Positions 1-10,814 of a stretch of 64,000 nucleotides of DNA are shown here, piece after piece. Made by a program: the position numbers and the translations under genes. The stretch comes from Cymbidium sinense (taxonomy: Eukaryota > Streptophyta > Magnoliopsida > Asparagales > Orchidaceae). Below the pieces are notes generated by a model. The model saw only the letters and a list, made by a program, of their open reading frames with translations. It was not told the DNA's origin and did no database searches. How positions within the stretch are numbered: the first letter of the stretch is position 1; every line of letters begins with the position of its first letter. The stretch lies in NCBI GenBank assembly GCA_021442155.1, contig CM038216.1, positions 86,834,945-86,898,944 on the forward strand, given 5' to 3'.

Positions 1-251
1 CTACTTGTTGTTCCTTGCTTTCTTAAAGGAATCATGAACTGCTGCTGACTCAACCTTTTTCTGTTTTCATGCTTCATTTTGTTTTCTTTGTCATTTTTTC
101 TCTCATGCTTTTTTAGTTCTTGTTTTGGTCTTTTGCTTTCTTTTCTTCTTCTAATGTACTTAGATGAGGTTTAGCTCTTTGGGTTTCTTGCTCAGCTTTG
201 GGACATGTCTTTTCCTTTTTTTGTGGTGATTTCTAACTTTTCCACAAAAAA
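1..251 (+). pseudogene. Unassigned transcript 3' end with short poly(A) tail
   Basis: A pyrimidine-rich, non-telomeric stretch with no usable reading frame ends in a run of As at about 245-251 that passes directly into CCCTAAACC. This is the same architecture as the GR-RBP, P0 and LINE insertions elsewhere in the window, so I read it as the 3' end of another poly(A) retrocopy or LINE whose body lies left of the window. I could not match it to the 3' ends of the two LINE families seen here. The parent is not identified. Confidence 0.4.
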
Positions 252-1020
252 CCCTAAACCATACACTAATCCTAACTAAACCCTAAACCCCAACCCTACA
301 CTAAATCTAAACCATAAACTAACTAAATCCTACTATTACCTAAATCCTCCTAACCCTATAACACTGACCACTTCTTACCCACTCCTGGACCAAGATGCCT
401 ACCCACCCTAAATAAAGACCCTGGGCTAAACCCAAGACCCTGGGCCCTGGGCTCTAAACCTGAGCCCAGGCTCCTGGGCACTGGGCCAAAACCCTGAGCC
501 AGGCTTACAGCCAGACCTGGGCCACTGGTGACCCCTGAGCCCTAAGGCCTAAACCAGGATCCTGAAGCCAGCCCTGCTGAGCCCCCACAAGACCCTGGGC
601 CCTGGCCCAGCCCTGGGTAGGCCCTAACCACTAAGGCCCTGGGCACTGAATACAAAACTGGGCCTAAAATGACCACTGGGCACATAACCTAAAATAATAA
701 AAATAAGATAAATAAAACTTACCTAAATAATAAATGAATAAATAAAACTCTAACCTACTAAAAAAATATAAACTAATAAAATAATAATAAATAAATAAAC
801 TAAAATAAAATAATATAAACCTAAACTAAATTAAAAAAATAAACCTAAATAAAACTTAAATAAAATAAAATAAAAATAATAAAATAAAACCAAAAAAAAA
901 AATAAAATAAAGTAAAAAACTAAATAAAACCAAAACCTAAAAATAAACCTAAAATAAACCTAAAATAAATAAAAATAAAACCCCAAACCCTAATAAACCT
1001 AAAACATAAACCTAAACCAA
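252..1020. repeat. Degenerate CCCTAAA telomere-like array with CCCTGGG/CCCTGAGCC variant block
   Basis: CCCTAAA-related heptamers dominate 252-410. From about 411 to 672 the repeat changes to GC-rich variants built on CCCTGGG, CCCTGAGCC and GGCCCTGG. It then becomes an AAATAAAATAAACCTAAA type array to 1020. No gene is present. The CCCTGGG block could be true sequence drift or a base-calling or consensus artefact known for telomeric repeats in long-read data. Confidence 0.85.
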
Positions 1021-1420
1021 AATGGGGTCAGTAGGCTTGTCTAGATCGGTGGGTCGAGGTGGATTATCAGATGGTGGTGGTGGATCTGGAGTCTTGGTGG
1101 ATATGGAGGTGGTGGTCATATGGTGGTTATGGAAGTGGGAGGAGTGAGGTTACATCCATCTTTGGTGGTAGGGAGAGATCAGGTGGATGCTACTCAGGAG
1201 GCAGGGGTTGATGGGAATAGAAGAAAGCGAGAATGGAGCCCGATCATTGCTTATGGGCTGTGTCTTTAAAGTGATATATTCTAGTTATCTAGGGTTTTTT
1301 TTTGCTCTATGTGTCATTTTTATCTATGTTGTCCTTGTGTCTTATAAAACTTGGTGTGTTACTTGGTTGATTAAATCAAAGAAGAAATGTTGAATTTGAA
1401 TTTATTCTCTATTAAAAAAA
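1021..1420 (+). pseudogene. GR-RBP 3' fragment retrocopy, copy 1
   Basis: Decayed 3' end of a glycine-rich RNA-binding protein mRNA. The region around 1060-1180 still reads GGTGGATATGGAGGTGGTGGT-type codons (Gly/Tyr rich), followed by a 3' UTR (TTATCTAGGGTTTT, CTATGTCATC-like, TTGTGTCTTATAAAACTTGGTGTGTTACTTGG) shared with the other copies, and a poly(A) run at 1414-1420. The conserved start of the coding part (the NGQNLDGR region) is badly eroded, and the RRM is absent as in every copy. Frameshifts destroy the frame, so no product is expected. Confidence 0.8.
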
Positions 1421-1936
1421 TAACAAACTCTAAACTAAACTAAACCTAAACCCTAAACCTAAAACCTAATCACAACCTAAACCATAAAATCCCTAAACCT
1501 AAAACCAAAACCTAAACCTAAACCTAAACCTAAACCTAAACCCCAAACCCTAAAACTAAACCTAAACCCTCCCTACTAAACCTAAACTAAACCTAAACTA
1601 AACTAAATAAATAAAATAAAATAAATAAATAAACCTAATAAATTAAAATAAAATAATAAAATAAGATCATAAACTAAACCTAAAACTCCTAAAATAAAAT
1701 AAAATAAAATAACTAAACTAAAATAATAAATAAATAAACTATGAATAAAACCTAAATAAAATAAAACTAAACCTAAAGTAAAATAAAATAACCCTAAACT
1801 AAACCTAAACCTAAACCTAATAAATAAATAAATAAAAATAAAATAAAATAAAAAATAAAGATAAAATAAAATTTAAAATTTAAAAATTTAAAAAACTAAA
1901 AAAACTAAAACTAAATAAAAATTAAAATAACATAAA
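1421..1936. repeat. CCCTAAA-like then AAATAAA-like array
   Basis: About 170 bp of fairly regular CCTAAA/CCCTAAA units is followed by AAATAAAATAAA and TTTAAAATTTAAAA blocks with sparse CCTAAA. It separates GR-RBP copy 1 from the ORF1-only LINE. No gene is seen. Confidence 0.85.
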
Positions 1937-4900
1937 ACCCCCCCTTATCTGCGATTTTGAGATTCATGTGTGGTTGTCCCTATGGCTTCTTGGTGAGTGT
2001 TCATTTTCTCTCTTGGATTCCCTTTATATTATTGGCCTTGGGATCTCGACTATTTTGGTCCGCGGCCATGACTCATGGCGTCGACTTCTCCCAATCCATG
2101 GATCCATGTCGACAGTCAGCTAGGGCATCGAGTTTTGGGTAATTGTACCTCTAGATTACTATTACTAAATCTTTCAAAGATGCTTTTAGTAAGAACTCCT
2201 CCACTAAGCCTCTCTGAATTTAATTCATATGATGTTTAAAGGTACTCAGATTATGATTTTGGATCGATATTGAAAGATTGAGCCTTTTATTTTTTCTTTG
2301 ATTGGAAAGTTTTCCTCCAAAGCGACCATGATGGAAGATATTCATTCTTTTTTTTCACGACTTAAATTTATTTGGTTCTTCTTCTTCTATTAGGATTGAT
2401 TGAGGCATGTTCTAAATTTTTCTAATGATCTTGATTACGGAAGAATTTTTCTAGGCATTCTTACTATATTTTTAAATGTCAAATGTGTATTTTGAAGTGG
2501 ACGATATGTTTGATGTTAATGAAGAGTCTCTTATTGTTCCCATTTGGATTTCTTTTCTAACTCATGGATTCATCTATTTAATCATCGATTCTTTATGTTA
2601 TTGGGTCAAATTTTGGTGACCTTTGCAAGTTGATCATCAAACTACTTCTTCTAAATGGTGCTAGAATTATTGTAGAGATTGATATTACTAAAAATATCGA
2701 AAGAAATTTGGTTGGGTTGAATTGCGTTATTTTTAGAAAGTTATTTTTGAGAACTTTCCCATTTTTGTAATCATTGTAAGATTCATGGGCATGACATTTA
2801 CGAATGCTTTTATTCACTCTCTTAGGAAGAAAATCACCAATAAGAATTCAATTGTTAAAAAAACTAATGATTCTCTCAAGTTGGATAAAGGGAAATCTAC
2901 TTTTCAAAATTCTAATATTTTGCAAAACTAGATTTCTAAATCTTCTAAAAATTTTTTACCTATTAATGATTTTTTCTAATGCATTAAATAATTTTGATGT
3001 TTCTAAAAAGTTTTAACTAATAATCATGCTCTAAATGTTTCTTGATGATTATTAAGGGAAGCCTTTTAGAGGTTAATGATTCTATTAGTTTGGATGTTGT
3101 GCATAAGTCCTTTCATGATGATGGTTTGAATATTATTAATGCTAACACCATTTCTTCCAATCAATTGGATGTTGTTTCTCTTTCTTCTATGCTTTAGATC
3201 ATGGGAAAGAGATTATTTCTTTTTATTTGATTAAGAATGGTGAAAAGAATGTTCTTATTTCTAATATTTTAACTTTTGGACCTGATAATCTTGTTAATAT
3301 TCGCGATCCTTTTTTAAAAAATAAGATTTAGATACCTACGATAATTCTCTCATTGTGAATAGTTTTATTTTGGTTCAAAATGATGGTTTTCTATGGTGGT
3401 AATTATTCAAAATTTTGGTAATATCTTATATGTGTTTCTAAGGGATTTGAATCTTATTTTAATCCCTTACATGAAGTTTGTACTAAAATCTAGATTTTTT
3501 CTTCTCTTGATTTTTTTGAATGAAAGGCAGGAGGATACTCTTGATTTTGTTGGAAGGTGAAAATATTGATAATTGCCTTCTAAATAAAGCTCTTTCTGCT
3601 CCTTCTTTCACTTCTGATTCTGAAATGCATACTATTTTTTATTCTCCTTTGTCTAATGCTGTGGATGTTTCTAAATGCTCTTCTTTGAATTTGATAGCAT
3701 CTGTTGATCTCCATGCCTTTTATAATAACACTGATTCATTTTTGCATGGAGATTTTTTTTTTAAAGGGCATGGTTATAAAAGCTTTACAAGAAGAAAAGG
3801 AAAAAAAGTGTTTGATTTATGCCTCCTCACTTGCTTAGGGTTACTAATTACAAAGCTTTTTGAAAATAATCTCTCTTGTCCTTGGGAGGTGTTTTCTTTT
3901 GGCCAATTTTATCTATGTTGGTTGAGCTTTTGCTATGTGATTTCTTGCTAGCTGAAGTATTGGCTGCTTGGCTAATTTTTCTTCTTTTGGCTTGGTGTTT
4001 TTGGCTTCCTGTTCACTAGTTTTTTTTGTGTCCTTTGGTTGGTTGGTTTCTTCTTTTCTCTATTTTTTTTGTGTTGGTGGCTTTGTTCCTCTTGGCTTGC
4101 CTCTCTTTGGTTGGTGCTTTTGCTCTCTTTGTTGGTGGTAGGTTGGGCTTTTTTTCCTTGGCGTGTGGTTTGTCCCTTGGTTGGTTGTTTCTCTAGCTTT
4201 TTATTTTAGCTATTGACGCCCTTTTTTCTATTGGTTGGTCTGCTTTCTTGCTCTTTCCTGGGCTATTTTTCTTGGGTGCTCTGTTGTGTGGTGCTCTGTT
4301 AGCTGTTTCCATTCTTTGGTTGGTGCTTTGTTGGCTTTGATTGGTGTTGTTGTGGGTTCTATTGGCTTTGTCTTTGTGGGCTCTTTTCTTTTTTTTAGGG
4401 TGTGAGTTTCTTTTCTCCCACTTTTTAAGAGGTGTTCATATTTGGTTTTGTTGGGAATGCCTTATGTTAATTTTTTCTGTTGCTTTCCTCTCTCTTTCTA
4501 TTTCCTTAGCTTCACTTTTTCTTTAGTTGGGTGGCTATTATGATAGGTTTGTATTCTTCTTTGGCTGGGATGGCTATGATAATATGATGGATTTTTTTTC
4601 CTTTAATAATTTTATGGTTGGTGACTTTTCTATTTTAACCCATCGTTGAAGGATACACTTAGGATTTGATGCCTCTCATTATTGTGATTATCCTTCTTTC
4701 CTCATATCTGAGTTTTTCTCTTTATGTTTTTTTCGATGTGAGATTTTGTTGCAAGTTGTAGATTCTCATTTTCAGTTGGTCTCTTCTTCTTCTTGGAGGA
4801 GCTAGAGTCTTCTTGATGGTCTCTCTTTCTTAGATGGAGTTGTCTTGATTGGGTTTCATTTTCCTTTGGTTCTTCATCTCTTTGGAGGTTCTTTTTGGAG

Positions 4901-5114
4901 CTCATGGATTCTTCCCCTTTGGTGCCTTTGCTTAGCTTTTTTTTTTCCTTTTTTTTTCTTTATTGCTCTTTAATGTATTAGTTTAGGGACTAAACTCTTT
5001 AAGATTCTCACTCATTTGTGAGTATTTTTTTTCTTTTGAGTTTAGTCTCTAATAAGGACTCTTGTTTCTTTTTTTTTTCCTTTATGAGCAATAAATTCTT
5101 TTTAGTTAAAAAAA
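1937..5114 (+). mobile_element. L1-type LINE, ORF1 only, with 3' UTR and poly(A)
   Basis: Starts abruptly after telomere-like DNA and ends in a poly(A) run (about 5108-5114) joined to CCCTAACC. The left half encodes a decayed plant L1 ORF1 (see separate entry). The right half (about 3970-5107) is a T/G-rich 3' UTR with many TTGGTTGG motifs and a terminal GCAATAAATTC before the tail. No endonuclease or reverse transcriptase is recognisable, and at 3.2 kb there is no room for a normal 3.5-4 kb ORF2. It is therefore an internally deleted or genuinely ORF1-only element. A second, 5'-truncated copy of its 3' UTR sits inverted at 40323-41286. Confidence 0.7.
2290..3951 (+). pseudogene. Plant LINE ORF1 remnant (DUF4283 plus CCHC zinc knuckle)
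   Basis: Nucleic-acid-binding ORF1 protein of plant L1-like LINEs, which coats the element RNA. Seen across frames: a GKFSS-like DUF4283 start near 2305, FEVDDMFDVNEESLIVPIWI near 2490-2550, ARIIVEIDITKN near 2660-2695, and a perfect zinc knuckle C-x2-C-x4-H-x4-C at 2763-2807 (FCNHCKIHGHDIYEC). Stop codons and frameshifts interrupt it. The last stretch, 3520-3951, is open for 143 codons, has a basic patch (TRRKGKK), and may be the ORF1 C-terminus. The family assignment rests on the DUF4283-CCHC order typical of these proteins. It is not functional as read. Confidence 0.7.
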
Positions 5115-7455
5115 CCCTAACCACTACTTAAGCTAAAGGCTAAAAAATAAAATAAACCCTAAATAAAGAATAAAATAAATAAATAAAGAGCCTGCTATGA
5201 GCCTAAAATAAAATAAGAAATAAAAAAGAAAATCCAAGACTAAAGTAAATATAAAATAAATAAAGAAAAAAGACAAGAACTAAATGAAAGATAAAATTAA
5301 AATAAACTAAATAAAAAATAAAAAATAAAATAAACATAAAAATAAAATAAAATAAAACTAAATAAAACCTAAAATAAATAAATAAATAAAATAAAAAAAA
5401 TAAACCATAAAAAAAACTAAACTATAAAAAATTAATAAACCTAAATTAAAAAACTAAACTAAAATAAATAAAACCTAAAAGATAATAAACTAAACCTAAA
5501 CCCTAAACTAAAAAATAAAATAAACCAAAATAAACTAAACTAAAAAATAAAACCTAAAATAAACCTAAAAATAAAACCTAAACCTACTAAAATAAAATAA
5601 AACCTAAAACCTAATAAAATAAAAAATAAAATAAAATAAAAATAAAAAACTACAAAAAAATATACTAAACCTAAATAAATAAACAAAATAAATTAACTAA
5701 ATAAATAAATAAATAAAAAATAAATAAATACTAAAGATAAATAAAAAAATACTAAATAAATAAACTAAATGGTTTTGTTATTTAAAATAACTAAAACTTA
5801 AACCTACCAGATCCTGAGCCACAAACTCTACCATAAACCAATGATCCTGGGCTTGCAGGCCCTAAACCCTGAAACTAAGATAAAGATAAAAGAGAGCCCT
5901 GACCCAGGCCTAAACAAAAACCAGACTACAAGGCCATCTTAAACCCTCTAGGCTGAGCCCAGGCCACTGAACCCAACCCAGCCCTAAACCAGCCCTCTAA
6001 CCCTGAGCCTACACAAACCCAAACCCAAACCTAAACCCTAGCCACACAAAATTACCTGTGCCACAACCCTACCCAAAAAGTGAGCAAACCTAAATAAAAT
6101 AAAACCTAAAATAAAATAAATAAAAAACTAATAAAATAAATAAAATATAAAATAAAAACATAAACATACACAAAAGAAAAATAAAATAAAGAAATAAAAC
6201 AAAAATAAATTAAATTAAATAACTAAACTAAAATAAAAAAACCAAAATAAAATAAAACTAAACCTAAAATAAAATAAATCAAATAAAATAAAATAAAATA
6301 AAAAACTAAATAAAACCTAAAAATAAAAATAAAAAATAAAATATAAAATAAAATAAAATAAAAAATAAAAAAAATAAATAAATACCTAAAACTGGTTCTT
6401 ATTAAAAAAAAAAACCCTAACCCCAAATAGTAACCTTAAACAAACCACAACTAACCTAACCACAACCTGACAACTAAACCACAAAACCACTAAAACCCTA
6501 GGCAAAACCTAAAATAAACCTAAACCTAAACCACAAACTAAAAACCATACCCCAAACCCTAAATCCTAAAAAATCTAAACCTAAACTAAATAAAACTAAA
6601 TAAATTAAATAAAAAACCTAAACTAAAAGAAAATAAAATAAAAATAAAATAAAAAATAAAACATCTAAAACTAAATAAAAAAAGAAAATAAAATAAATAA
6701 ATAAATAAAAAAAATAAATAAAATAAAGTAAACTAAACTAAAAATAAAATAAAAAAAAAAACTTAAATAAAACAAAACTCAATAAAATAAAAATAAAATA
6801 AACTTAAAATAAAATAAAATAAAACTAAATAAAACCTAAACCTAAAATAAACCTAAAAAATAAACCTAAAAAAAATAAAAATAAAACCTAAATAAATTAA
6901 AGAACCTAAAATAAAATAAACAAAATAAAATAAACTTAAAAAAAATAAAATAAACTAAACTAAAATATAAAACCTAAATTAAACTAAAATAAATAAACCT
7001 AATTAAATAAATAAAAAACAAACTAAAAGTAAACCTAAAACCTAAATAAAATAAAAATAAAAAAACCTAAAATAAAAAAATAAGCTAAAAAATAAAATAA
7101 AACCTAATAAACTAAAATAAATAAACTTAAAACTAAAAATAAAATAAAAAATACCTAAAATCAAACTAAATAAATAAACTAAAATAAATAAACAAAATAA
7201 ATAAGCTAAACTAAATAAATAAAATAAACCAATAAAATAAAATAAAGTAAACTAAAATAAATAAAATAAACTAAATATACTAAATAAACCTAAACCTCTG
7301 ATTCTTAATTAAAAAATCATAAACCCAAAACCCTAAAACACCTAGCATAAACCACAAACCCCCAAACCCTAAAACCTAAACTAAAAACCTAGTAACTAAA
7401 TAAATTAAAAATAAACTAAACCAAAACCCTAAACCAAAACTAAACCTAAACCCCA
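5115..7455. repeat. Composite telomere-like satellite, C-strand orientation
   Basis: Alternating blocks: AAATAAA/AAACCTAAA arrays (5150-5767, 6075-6390, 6590-7295) and CCCTAAA-type blocks (5790-6070, 6411-6560, 7318-7455). The 5810-6060 block has GC-rich CCTGAGCC/CCTGGGC variants. AT-rich to CCCTAAA boundaries carry the junction motif described separately (5771, 6394, 7301). The AGTAACTAAATAAATT flank lies at about 7391. No genes. Confidence 0.85.
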
Positions 7456-7878
7456 GAATGTGAGAACCTTGACGGAACATCACCATCGGCTGATCCCAGA
7501 TCTGCGTGGAGGAGAAGGCAGGACGGCGATATCATAGTGGTGGTGGGGGATAGATCTTGGTGGATATGGAGGTGGTGGTCGGAGTAGGGGTGGTTATGGA
7601 GGGGGAGGAGCCGAAGGTTACATCCATAATGGTGGCGGAGGAGAGATTAGGATATGAGATCCCTACTGAGAGTGGTTTTGATGGGGCTGGCGAAGAATGG
7701 TTGATCCATTCCTGCTTATGGCTGTCTTTATAGTAGATATGATTCTAGTTATCTAGGGTTTTAATTTGCTCTGTGTTCATTTTTTATCTATGTCCTCTTG
7801 TCTTAGAAAACTTGTGTTTCTTGGTTGATGAAATCAAAAGAAGAAATGTTGAATCTAAATTTTTCTCTAAAAAAAAAA
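7456..7878 (+). pseudogene. GR-RBP 3' fragment retrocopy, copy 2
   Basis: Begins with the remnant of the NGQNLDGRNIT coding start (AATGTGAGAACCTTGACGG, ACATCACCATC), runs through a Gly/Tyr-rich tract (GGTGGATATGGAGG, GGTGGTTATGGAGG at about 7555-7600), then a degraded C-terminus and the shared 3' UTR, ending in about ten As at 7869-7878. There is no RRM and no intron. Indels in the first 60 bp and later break the frame. It is part of a near-1.4-kb tandem unit with copies 3 and 4. Confidence 0.85.
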
Positions 7879-8945
7879 CTAAAACCCACAAACCTAAACT
7901 AAACCATAAACTAACCATCCATAACCATAAACCCACTAAACCTAAAACCCAAACCATAACTACAACCCCAAAACCCTAAACCAAAAACCCTACTAAAACT
8001 TAACCTACCCTAGGCTACTAAACCAAACCAAACCTACTGAGCGTTAAACTCTGAGCCTAAACCACTATGACCCTACCACTAAACCTAAACCAAAAAAAAA
8101 ATATAAACTAAACTGATAAACTAAATAAAACCTAAAATAAAATAAATAAAACTTGAGCTAAATAATAAATAAATAAAATAAAATAAATAAACTACATATA
8201 TAATTAATTGGTTAAAATGAATAAAAACCTAAACTAAACTAAAAAAATAATAAACCTAAAATAAAACTTAAATAAATAAATAAAAAATAAAAATAAAATA
8301 TAATACTAAATAAAACTAAACCTAAAATAAACTAAATATAAACCTATAAAAATAAAAAAAATGAGCCAAAATATAAAATAAAATAAAATAACTAAACCTA
8401 AACAAAATAAACTAAACTAAAATAAATAAAACATAAACTTAAATAAAACCTAAACTATAAAATAAAATAAATATAAAATAAACCTAAATAAACTAAAAAA
8501 ATAAAAACCTAAAATAAACCTAAAATAAACTAAAACCTACCAAAAAATAAAATAAAAAACTAAAACCTAAAAAAAATAAAATAAAACCTAAAAACTAAAA
8601 ATAAATAAAGCAAAAATAAAATAAAAACTAAACTAAAATTAATAAACCTAAATAAATAAACTAAACTAGATAAAAATAAAATAAATGATAAAATAAAATA
8701 AATAAAAATAATCTAAATTTACTAAATAAACCTAAACCTACTAGTTTGCTTAATTTAAAAAAACAAATCCTAAACCTAAAACTAAATCTAACCAATCTTA
8801 AACCATAAACCCCACCCTAACCACCCTAAGCATAAACCTTAAATCCTAAACCCTAACCAAAACCTAAACTCAAACCTAAACTAAACCTAAAAATAAATTA
8901 ATTAAAATAAACCTAAACCCTAACACTAAGAAACTAAATGTAAAC
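7879..8945. repeat. Composite telomere-like satellite unit
   Basis: Short CCCTAAA-type tract with some GAGCC variants (7879-8090), AAATAAAATAAA array (8091-8740), junction motif at 8745-8760, then CCCTAAA-type block to 8945 with AAATAAATTAATT near 8892. No gene. Confidence 0.85.
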
Positions 8946-9363
8946 CCCAGAATGGGGAACATGGTAGGAACATCACCATCAACCGTCGATCTAGATCATG
9001 AGGGAGGCGAAGGTGGGTTATAGTATGGTGGTGGCTCAAGATGGTGGATATAGAGGTGTGGTTGGGCGTTGTGGTTATGGAGGAGGAGTGATGGAGGTTA
9101 CAGTGGTGGTGGAGAGAGAGGGGGATATGATGGTGGATCTTGCTAGAGAGTGGTTGATGAGGCGGGAAACTAAAGGATGGCCGTCGATCTGCTACTTATG
9201 AATGCCTTTATAGTAGAGTGGTTCTAGTATCTAGGTTTTTATCTATGTGGGCTCTGTTTTGATCTATGTCATCATTTGTGTCTTATAAAACTTAGTGGGT
9301 TACTTGGTTAATAAAATCGATTAGAAAAAATGTTGAATCTAAATTTGTTTTCTATTGAAAAAA
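8946..9363 (+). pseudogene. GR-RBP 3' fragment retrocopy, copy 3
   Basis: Same boundaries as copy 2: starts at the degraded NGQN..GRNIT segment (AATGGGGAACATGGTAGGAACATC), keeps a Gly/Tyr/Val-drifted glycine tract (9010-9130), and ends in the shared 3' UTR with poly(A) at about 9358-9363. A 67-codon open frame at 8998-9201 is out of the original frame and is not considered real. No RRM. Confidence 0.82.
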
Positions 9364-10363
9364 TAATAAACCCTAAACTAAAACCTGAACCCTTAACCCA
9401 AAACCTAAACCCTAAACCATAAACCATATATAATAAAACCTAAACCTAAAAAACTAAATTAAACCTAAACTTAAACCAACATTAAACCTAAACAAAACTA
9501 AACCTAAAAAACTAAAAACCTAAACCTAAACTAAATAAAACCTAAAAAATAAATCAAAATATAAATCAAAATAAAATAAATAAAAACATAAACTAAAACC
9601 TAAACATAAAATAAAATAAAATAAAAATAATAAAATAAATAAAACTTGAACTAAACTAAAAATAAAAAAATAAAATAAAATGAAAATAAAATAAAAATAA
9701 AATAAAATAAATAAAATAAAATAAAACTAAATAAAATAAAACCTAAAATAAACCTAAAAATAATATAAAATAAAACTAAATCTTAAAACAAAAAACTAAA
9801 CCTAAAATAAAATAAAATAAAACAAAACCAAAACTAAATAAAATAAACTAAAATAAAGAAAACCTAAAACCTAAACTAAATAAAATAAATAAAATAAAAT
9901 AAACTAAAATAAAACCTAAATAAACTAAAATAAACCTAAAAATAAAACCAAAACTAAACTAAAATAAAATAAAACCTAAACCTAATAAAATAAAATAAAA
10001 CCTAAACCTAAAAAATAAAGAAAATAAACTAAACTAAAAATAAACTTAAACCTAAACTACCAAAATAAATTAAAATATAAACTAAAATAAATAAACCAAT
10101 TTAAATAATAATAAAAATAAACTAAATAAACCTAAACATAATAGTTTACTTAATTTTAAAAAAAAATAAAAAAATAAAAAGCTAACCTAACACACAAAAC
10201 CCTAAAACCTAAACCCTAATACCACTAAATCATAAACCCCAAAAACCTAACCCCAAACACTAAACCCCAAACCCTAAACCTAAACCTAAAGTAACTAAAT
10301 AAATTTAAAAGTGAACCAAAACCCTAAAACCTAATAAACCTTAAACTAAACCTAAACCTAAAG
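9364..10363. repeat. Composite telomere-like satellite unit
   Basis: CCCTAAA-type tract (9370-9540), AAATAAA array (9541-10140), a perfect junction motif TTTACTTAATTTTAAAA at 10145-10161, CCCTAAA block with AGTAACTAAATAAATT near 10290, up to the next GR-RBP fragment. No gene. Confidence 0.87.
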
Positions 10364-10814
10364 ATTGAGAAAAACCTTGACGGTAGGAACTTCACCATCA
10401 ATTAGGCTCAGTCTAGATCTTGGATGGAGGCAAGGTGGAGCGGCCGTTATCGTGGTGGTGGGGATCGGAGGTGTTGGATATGGAGGTGGTGGTAGTAGTG
10501 GTGGTTATGGAGGTGGGAGGAGCTGAAGGTTACCATCATGGTTGGTTGTGAGGAGGAGATCGAGGCTATGATGGTGGACCCCACTACTGAGAGGGGGCAT
10601 TCATGGGAACTAGAACGAAGAACGATCGATCGATTCTTTGCTTATGGAACTGTCTTTATAGTAGAGATGATTTTAGTTATCTATTATTTTTTGATTTGCT
10701 CTATGCATGCTCATTTTTTATCTATTGTCAAACTTGTATCTTAGAAAACTTGATGTGTTACTTTGTTGATGAAATCAAAGAAAGAAATCTGAATTGTTAT
10801 CTATTAATAAAAAA
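10364..10814 (+). pseudogene. GR-RBP 3' fragment retrocopy, copy 4
   Basis: Starts with the NGQNLDGRNIT remnant (ACCTTGACGGTAGGAAC), followed by GGTGGTGGGGATCGGAGG and GGATATGGAGGTGGTGG tracts, a C-terminal part reading TATGATGGTGGA, and the conserved 3' UTR (CTGTCTTTATAGTAGAGATG, TTAGTTATCTA) ending in As at about 10809-10814. Indels disrupt the frame. It is the innermost plus-strand copy before the strand orientation of the satellite flips. Confidence 0.85.

Noticed and set aside
6223..6426. Phe/Tyr/Ile-rich frames in AAATAAA arrays (also 11103-11285)
   Set aside because: They are pure translation of the reverse-complement TTTATTTTA repeat.
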